From positions 1 to 18,935 of the forward strand of contig DATEOK010000422.1 of assembly GCA_035274225.1 (NCBI GenBank): a DNA stretch of 18,935 nt. Direction: 5' to 3'. Below the pieces are notes generated by a model. That model worked only from the letters and a program-made list of their open reading frames with translations, was not told the origin of the DNA and searched no databases. Source of the DNA: Dongia_A sp035274225. Its GTDB lineage: Bacteria; Pseudomonadota; Alphaproteobacteria; Dongiales; Dongiaceae. The translations under genes were made by a program, and so were the position numbers. Shown one piece after another: positions 14,306 to 18,935 of the stretch (position 1 is its first letter; the number at the start of each line of letters is the position of its first letter).

Positions 14306-16454
14306 CTAGCGGCGTTTCTTGCAGGGCGGACCGCATCGCCGCCGGCGAGCGGTGGGCGCCAGCCAGCTTGATGACCGTCAGAGTGCGCGCGACGGCATCG
14401 CCGGGAACAACGGCATCCGCGAAAAACGCTTGCAGCGCCGCGCGGTCATACGAGCCGCGCCTGACCTGATCGACGAACGCCAGCCAATCCGCAGACTGCT
14501 CCAGCCGTGGCAGAGGATGATAGTTCCCCGCCGCGATGCCATAGGTCACGAGCGCGGTCGGCACGCCATAGCGCGCGGCGTCGAGCGCGATGGTCGAGGG
14601 CGTGGTGATGACCGCCGATGCATGGGCCAGGAACGCATCGGCGGTGAAGCGGCGCCAGCGCGCCGCGGCCGGATGCGCGATCTCTACGTTGGGCGGCAAC
14701 GGCGCGCTCGACCCGGCGCGCACGAACCACTGGCCCCCCATGTGCGGCTTTACGATGAAGCTCGTGTCGGGCGCGGCTTCCGCTGTCGCCGCCAGGTCGC
14801 TGACGAATCGGTCGCGATAGGCATCGTTGTAGCGGCGCCAATGCAGGTTCTCGAACACGGCGATGAACGGCCGGCCGGCGTGCGGGAAGCCGGCGAAGTC
14901 GCCGCGGGCAAAGGTACGTTTCGGACATCCGACCGGCACGACCCTTGCTTTCACTTCCGGCGCAGCCGCGTCGGTCAAGCGATGCACGCCGCCCCAGGTC
15001 AGAATCAGATCGGCAAGGAACGCATTCGCACGAGACTTCGGGCCGAAGGTGATGCCGCCATTGTCGAGGCCGTGCTGCAAGGTGAGCGCCCTGGCACCGG
15101 CTGCGCGGCTGGCCGCGACGAACGCCCTGGCAAAGCGCCCGCCGACGCCAGGCCCTTCGGAAGCGTTCACCGCCACGTCCACCGCGAACCGCTCCGGCGC
15201 GATCCGATTCCCGAGCAGGTCTGCCCCGTGCCAAAATTCGATCCGCACGCCGTTGCCGCACAGCGTATGCAAGCGCCGCGATACCGGAACAGCGATCTTC
15301 GACAGGACGGCGACGCGCACCTCGATGTCTGGCTGGCCGCTGGCCGCCTCGGCGATCGGGACGATAAGGTCGATATCCTGGAACTGCTGGAGCAGCAGCA
15401 GGACGCGCAGCTTGCTCTCCGTCCGGGGCACGATCCGGTCTGTTCGTGACGGCGTCGATGCGGCTTGAGCGGCCGCGACCGCCTGCTGCCAGGCCTGCGT
15501 CGCAGGTCGCGCATCGTACTTTTGATCTCTCCGATGCATCGGGTCCGTCAGTGCCGAGCGCATCGCCGGCAGCAGGGGGGACGTCGGTGCCCCTGCCACC
15601 ACCCGAACGCCCAGGGCGAATGCCAGGTCTGCGCGTCCGGAGGAGCACGCCAGGCTTTGGACATCGCCGCCGTGCGGAAGTAGACAGAGATCGGCCTTCC
15701 CCAGACGCTGCCGCACGCGCCAAGGCGCGTAGCGATAGAAGGTGACCGGGATCGGCACCTGCTTCAGAAAGTGCCGCGTGGCGCGTGGCGATCGTCCGAC
15801 GACCTCGAGCTGGATCGGCACTTCCTCTGCCAAGTCCACCAGATCGCAGGCCGCAAGCAGCAGCTCCGCCACGCCGCCCTCGCCGCTCGATCGCCGTCCG
15901 GCGCCGAACCACAGAATGCGCTTGCGACCAGAGTCGCGCTTGCGACCGCGCCGCACACGCGCAACGCCGTCGCGCACTGCCGATTCGATCCATTGTCCCA
16001 CGGCTCGCAGCGTCGCTCCCGGATCGGTGCGCAAGCCGGCGAGCAGCCCATCCTCAATGTCGATCGGATCCGGCGTGACCAATACGCCGGTGACGCCCAG
16101 AACGTCTTCCACATGGCGCGCCAGGGCCACGTTGTTCGCCGTCACCGCCACCGCCAGCGCCGCCATCTCGATCAACTGCTGACGATGCTCACCGGCGAGC
16201 ATCTCGATCGAGCCGATATCGAGAATGATGGGTATGCGCGAAGCCGTCGCCTTCTGCGCGACGCTAAGAGCATGGCCGGAGGCACCGCCGGTAAGAACGA
16301 GACACTTCGCGGCGCTCAGGCGTTCGTTCGGCAGCTCGCCGGCCACCAGCTCCGCGGCCAAACCTGCGCGACGCAGCAGGACAACCGGCAACCAGGCGCG
16401 CGATCTTACATCGGGCCTGTCGAAGTCGAGCATCTCAACGTGGAAGAGAATCAT
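14295..16454 (-). CDS. Double GT-B-like glycosyltransferase (second half resembles CDP-glycerol/capsule transferases)
   Basis: 719 residues in two halves. Residues 1-340 look like a degenerate GT-B protein: ILWFGAGRRSSGEGG near 180-194 at the start of the second Rossmann lobe, then RYAPWRV and LCLLPHGGD (about 257-264). Residues about 348-719 form a second GT-B-like unit with LTLQHGLDNGG (458-467), the motif VKPH (568-571) and TTPSTIALDAARYGVPTALV (617-636), which resembles CDP-glycerol glycerophosphotransferases and capsule polysaccharide transferases that find nucleotide-activated donors by this helix. It may add two units to a surface polymer, or one half may only bind. No membrane helix or signal peptide is seen. 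An in-frame TAG ten codons upstream limits the start; ATG 16454 is the first choice, without a clear ribosome-binding site, and M8 is an alternative. It follows the sulfotransferase by 71 bases on the same strand and is probably co-transcribed with it. Confidence 0.78.
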   Translation of the reverse strand: MILFHVEMLDFDRPDVRSRAWLPVVLLRRAGLAAELVAGELPNERLSAAKCLVLTGGASGHALSVAQKATASRIPIILDIGSIEMLAGEHRQQLIEMAALAVAVTANNVALARHVEDVLGVTGVLVTPDPIDIEDGLLAGLRTDPGATLRAVGQWIESAVRDGVARVRRGRKRDSGRKRILWFGAGRRSSGEGGVAELLLAACDLVDLAEEVPIQLEVVGRSPRATRHFLKQVPIPVTFYRYAPWRVRQRLGKADLCLLPHGGDVQSLACSSGRADLAFALGVRVVAGAPTSPLLPAMRSALTDPMHRRDQKYDARPATQAWQQAVAAAQAASTPSRTDRIVPRTESKLRVLLLLQQFQDIDLIVPIAEAASGQPDIEVRVAVLSKIAVPVSRRLHTLCGNGVRIEFWHGADLLGNRIAPERFAVDVAVNASEGPGVGGRFARAFVAASRAAGARALTLQHGLDNGGITFGPKSRANAFLADLILTWGGVHRLTDAAAPEVKARVVPVGCPKRTFARGDFAGFPHAGRPFIAVFENLHWRRYNDAYRDRFVSDLAATAEAAPDTSFIVKPHMGGQWFVRAGSSAPLPPNVEIAHPAAARWRRFTADAFLAHASAVITTPSTIALDAARYGVPTALVTYGIAAGNYHPLPRLEQSADWLAFVDQVRRGSYDRAALQAFFADAVVPGDAVARTLTVIKLAGAHRSPAAMRSALQETPLAAS

Positions 16455-16525
16455 GCGAGTGGTGCCGGTCGCCGCCTCGATCTATCCCGACTCGCAGCCG
16501 TCGGTACCAGTGATGCCGCCCGCTG

Positions 16526-17374
16526 TCAAAGTTGAGCGCGCGGAAAGGCCGGCGCGCCAACCTCATGGCCGCCGCCAGTTGCCGCCATGTGCGGGAGACT
16601 GGCAGGATAGCCGTAGCGGTGGAAATCCTCCGCATAGAGCTGCGCCACTTTCGACGCCAGTTCGCGGTCGTAGAACATGGCCGCGGGCGGAACCGCGTTT
16701 TTCGGAATATGCACCAGGTCCGCCGCCAATCCCGCTGGCGCGGTGCGAACGGTGTGATGTTCGGATTCGAAGACCGGGTTCGCGAAATCGGTCGCGGGGA
16801 GCCCCATCGAGCGCTCCAGCTCGCCCAACGCCGCGTTCAGTCCGTGCTCGATCTTGATGATCTTCGACGGCCGCGTGCCGAACAACACGTGGCGCTCGAT
16901 GGGCGCCACCTGTACGCGGTGATGGGGATTGCTGTAATGCAGATCGCTCTGCTCGAGGTAGGTCACGAACTCGCGAAACGAAAAGCGATGCCGCCGCGAT
17001 AGCGGCCGCTGCACGATCTTGCCGATCGCCTCATCGTCATAGCCGTGGCGATAGGCGTGAATATAGGAGCTGACCGCCCTGTCCAGCGGATCGCGGACGA
17101 CCTTTACGACGTCGAACGCGCCGCTCGAGAGCCGCTTCAAGCGGCTGAGATAGCGATCGGATTTCTGGTACTCCCGCAGCCGGTATTTGTGGACCCAGCT
17201 GTTGTAGGCCATCGCCTCCGGCAGCAGCCCGTTCTGCTGGAAAACCCACTTGATAACCGTCGTGCAGGCCGCCTTGTACGACCACATCACCGCCAGATTC
17301 GCCGAGTCCACGAACGCTATGTGCGAGCGCCGCAGCTCCCGGTAGGTTGGCGGAAGAAAATGCCTTAATCTCAT
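16526..17374 (-). CDS. Sulfotransferase family 2-like protein
   Basis: 282 residues. Sulfotransferases move sulfate from PAPS to a hydroxyl or amine. The 5'-phosphosulfate loop is SYKAACTTVIKW (32-43), with K34 and T38/T39 placed as in the family's P-K-x-x-x-T motif, though the usual proline is tyrosine. The 3'-phosphate motif is VVRDPLDRAVSSYIHA (92-107), with R94 and S102. The tail YAEDFHRYGY near 248-257 matches the typical end of Sulfotransfer_2 proteins that act on carbohydrates. No membrane anchor is present, unlike Golgi relatives, so it would act in the cytoplasm. The next gene downstream on this strand is the double glycosyltransferase, which points to sulfation of the glycan made there (inference). 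No PAPS synthesis genes are in the window. The start at ATG 17374 has no strong ribosome-binding site. Confidence 0.85.
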   Translation of the reverse strand: MRLRHFLPPTYRELRRSHIAFVDSANLAVMWSYKAACTTVIKWVFQQNGLLPEAMAYNSWVHKYRLREYQKSDRYLSRLKRLSSGAFDVVKVVRDPLDRAVSSYIHAYRHGYDDEAIGKIVQRPLSRRHRFSFREFVTYLEQSDLHYSNPHHRVQVAPIERHVLFGTRPSKIIKIEHGLNAALGELERSMGLPATDFANPVFESEHHTVRTAPAGLAADLVHIPKNAVPPAAMFYDRELASKVAQLYAEDFHRYGYPASLPHMAATGGGHEVGAPAFPRAQL

Positions 17375-17644
17375 TACGTTAGACGCCTGGAGCCGGCTGC
17401 CGCGGAGCTACAGCTTTGGCCGAATTTGGAATGATTCACCTTGGTGCTGTTGTTGCCGGTCGAAGCCAATCTGTCAATCGGACCGCGCGCCGCACGGTCT
17501 CGTGACATGGCCGAGGGAGCTATACATTCGGCCCCGGATTGGCTACCTTTGCGGGACGCGAAAAGCACAAAATAACAAGCACTTGTGGCATTCGCGCCGG
17601 GTCGGTGAACCGGCCGCGCGGGTGCGGCGACGAATGGGTGTCTG
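17375..17644. promoter_or_regulatory. Divergent intergenic region between sulfotransferase and ECF sigma genes
   Basis: At 270 bases this is the longest gap in the window and is visibly more AT-rich than the genes, so it should hold promoters for both divergent transcripts. A hairpin GCCGG, 9-base loop, CCGGC lies at 17596-17614 in the sigma-gene leader. A GGAAT at 17428 followed 16 bases later by GTTGTT loosely resembles ECF-type promoters but is not convincing. A 22-codon frame from ATG 17507 to TAA 17575 has no ribosome-binding site and is probably not a gene. No clear housekeeping -35/-10 pair is visible. Confidence 0.4.
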
Positions 17645-18232
17645 ATGGACATGCTGAGTGCCAGGTCGGCTGATGCGGCGGCCAGCGATGGTCAGTTGCT
17701 GGCGCGTATCGCGCGCGGCGACAAGGACGCCGTGACGGCGCTCTATCGCCGGCTCGAACGGCCGCTCTTCGCCTTCCTCGTGAAGACCCTGCGCGACCGC
17801 GAGGCCGCGGCCGACGTGCTGAACGAGACGATGCTCGACGTTTGGCGCCAGGCCGGCCGGTTCGAAGGCAAGTCGTCGGTCGCGACCTGGATCTACAGCA
17901 TCGCCCATCACAAGGCGATCAGCTGGCTGCGCAAGCGACGGGAAGTAGAGCTTGACGAGGAAGCGGTCGCCGAGATCGCCGACGATGCACCGGCTGCCGA
18001 CAGCAAGATCGCTGCTGAGGACTTGTCGCACACCATCGCGCGACTAATGGAAAAACTGAGTGTGGATCACCGTATCGTGTTGCAACTGGCCTATTTCCAG
18101 GAATTCGGCGTCGGGCAGATCGCCGAGATCCTGGATTGTCCCGAAAACACCGTGAAGACGCGGATGTTCTACGCCCGGCAGCGCCTGCGCGCGCTGCTGG
18201 AGGCGGAAGGCATCGAGGGAGCGGCGGCATGA
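17645..18232 (+). CDS. ECF-family RNA polymerase sigma factor
   Basis: 195 residues, typical of extracytoplasmic-function sigma factors. Region 2 spans about 31-100: LYRRLERPLFAFLVKTL, then DREAAADVLNETMLDVWRQA (51-70, the place of the family's DLxQE segment) and SSVATWIYSIAHHKAISWLR (77-96), which recognises the -10 element. A short acidic linker (about 101-128) lacks region 3. Region 4 is at about 134-186: LSVDHRIVLQLAYFQEFGVG with a helix-turn-helix EILDCPENTVKTRMFYARQR that reads the -35 element. Its stop overlaps the next start (ATGA), so sigma and anti-sigma should be made together. Factors of this type are held inactive by the membrane anti-sigma until a surface signal arrives, and often activate their own operon. 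A second ATG at 17651 is an alternative start; the ribosome-binding site at either is weak. Confidence 0.94.
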   Translation: MDMLSARSADAAASDGQLLARIARGDKDAVTALYRRLERPLFAFLVKTLRDREAAADVLNETMLDVWRQAGRFEGKSSVATWIYSIAHHKAISWLRKRREVELDEEAVAEIADDAPAADSKIAAEDLSHTIARLMEKLSVDHRIVLQLAYFQEFGVGQIAEILDCPENTVKTRMFYARQRLRALLEAEGIEGAAA

Positions 18233-18935
18233 AGCACGAACTGCATCACGGTCCGCTGGAGCCCCAGGACGTCGAGGAACTGCTGCCCTGGTACGTGACC
18301 GGGCGCGTCTCGCGCGAGGAAGCGCGCGGCATCGAAGCCGCGCTGAAGACGATGCCCGATCTGGCCGGCAAGCTGGCTCAGGTCCAGCGCGAGCGCGAAG
18401 CGATCGCGCGCGCCTCCGAAACGGTGGAGTCGGCGCCCCCTGAGACACTGCAGCGCTTGTTGCAGCAGGTTGAGACGACCCGTCAGTGGCGCGTGCCAAA
18501 GATCGAAAGCCACAGCGAAGCCGGCGGCTGGCTGAGGGCCGCCATGGGCCGCAACGCAGTGTGGCAGACCGCCCTGGCCGCCGCCTGCATCGCGATCGTG
18601 GCCTTGAGTGTTCAGCTCTACAGCGTGCCGGCAGGGACCAATGGGCCGTCTTTGGCTGAGGTCAAAACGACAGGCGACAGGTCAATGTCAGATGCTGAGT
18701 TCAAGATGACCGCCGGCGCGGCCAGATTGGAGTCACAAGCTGCTGGATTCGACTTGGCCGGTAGCATCTACGCCGGCGGAGGCGCGACCCTGCTGGTCAC
18801 CTTCCAGGCGGGTGCAACCGCGGGCGACATCGGAACGCTTCTTAGCCGAATGGGGGCGAGGATCATCGATGGTCCGAAGCCCGGCGGCGCCTATGTCGTG
18901 GCGCTTCCGTCGACGAACGAGGCCGATGTTCAGGC
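18229..18935 (+). CDS. Membrane anti-sigma factor without zinc ligands, unusual C-terminal domain (3' truncated)
   Basis: The frame starts at an ATG overlapping the sigma stop and is open to the right edge, giving at least 235 residues. The N-terminus (about 12-60) has the anti-sigma look DVEELLPWYVTGRVSREEAR, but the H-x3-C-x2-C zinc motif of ZAS proteins is absent; the first cysteine is C120, inside the membrane helix. One membrane segment spans about 111-132 (TALAAACIAIVALSVQLY). The part beyond should be periplasmic; residues about 185-235 read LLVTFQAGATAGDIGTLLSR, then GARIIDGPKPGGAYVVALP, a strand-helix-strand pattern that reminds me of propeptide/I9-like or similar small sensor folds. 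The protein presumably binds the sigma factor at the membrane and frees it on an envelope signal, perhaps by proteolysis. The role follows from gene order; the C-terminal fold is a tentative reading, and the true C-terminus lies outside the window. Confidence 0.85.
   Translation, partial: MKHELHHGPLEPQDVEELLPWYVTGRVSREEARGIEAALKTMPDLAGKLAQVQREREAIARASETVESAPPETLQRLLQQVETTRQWRVPKIESHSEAGGWLRAAMGRNAVWQTALAAACIAIVALSVQLYSVPAGTNGPSLAEVKTTGDRSMSDAEFKMTAGAARLESQAAGFDLAGSIYAGGGATLLVTFQAGATAGDIGTLLSRMGARIIDGPKPGGAYVVALPSTNEADVQ

Noticed and set aside
14446..15993. A 515-codon minus-strand frame overlapping the double glycosyltransferase
   Set aside because: Arg-rich out-of-phase shadow; the glycosyltransferase frame has family motifs and a sensible start and stop.
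17428..17454. GGAAT followed 16 bases later by GTTGTT, as an EcfG-like promoter
   Set aside because: The match to GGAAC/CGTT is imperfect and lies about 190 bases from the sigma gene; chance is likely.
17507..17575. A 22-codon frame in the sulfotransferase-sigma gap
   Set aside because: No ribosome-binding site, and I see nothing in its sequence to support a peptide gene.
1..18935. CRISPR arrays, tRNA or rRNA genes, insertion sequences
   Set aside because: No regularly spaced repeats, cloverleaf-like sequence or transposase reading frame was found on either strand.

Overview
The window is gene-dense, GC-rich DNA. It looks chromosomal and most likely comes from an alphaproteobacterium (inference). 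The support is the codon use, a DUF1491-type small protein (a family I associate with Alphaproteobacteria), and a kinase-M23-aminotransferase fusion of a kind I know from Rhizobiales-like genomes. I see no rRNA, tRNA, CRISPR, insertion sequence or phage genes. No stretch without a gene exceeds about 270 bases.

Layout. (1) 1-1546, +: the 3' part of a large calcium-binding FG-GAP/RTX-like surface or secreted protein. (2) 1621-4997, +: a flavin amine oxidase, a thiamine-diphosphate enzyme that is not a typical acetolactate synthase, and a DUF1491-like protein whose TTG start overlaps the previous stop. (3) 5022-8114, +: a 1030-residue glycosyltransferase with three N-terminal repeats, two GT2 domains and a C-terminal GT-B-like domain. 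(4) 8130-11171, -: a 1013-residue fusion of an APH/hydroxylysine-kinase-like domain, an M23 metallopeptidase domain and a class III PLP aminotransferase/phospho-lyase domain. It is divergent from an Lrp/AsnC regulator at 11298-11720, +. (5) 11861-13210, +: an SGNH/GDSL-type hydrolase. (6) 17374 down to 13225, -: a sulfotransferase, a double GT-B-like glycosyltransferase and a CorA metal channel. (7) 17645-18935, +: an ECF sigma factor and an overlapping membrane anti-sigma factor that runs off the window.

Two themes stand out. One is the cell surface: two very large multi-domain glycosyltransferases, a sulfotransferase and the FG-GAP/RTX protein suggest a decorated, possibly sulfated, surface glycan. 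The other is amine, amino-alcohol and aldehyde metabolism: the amine oxidase, the ThDP enzyme and the kinase-lyase fusion could all make or use aldehydes, and the adjacent Lrp/AsnC protein is the obvious candidate regulator. Both groupings are inferences from proximity and family.

The best candidate for something little described is the kinase-M23-aminotransferase fusion, in which every key catalytic residue I could locate is intact in all three domains. The second is the ECF/anti-sigma pair, whose anti-sigma lacks the usual zinc ligands and carries an unusual periplasmic domain.
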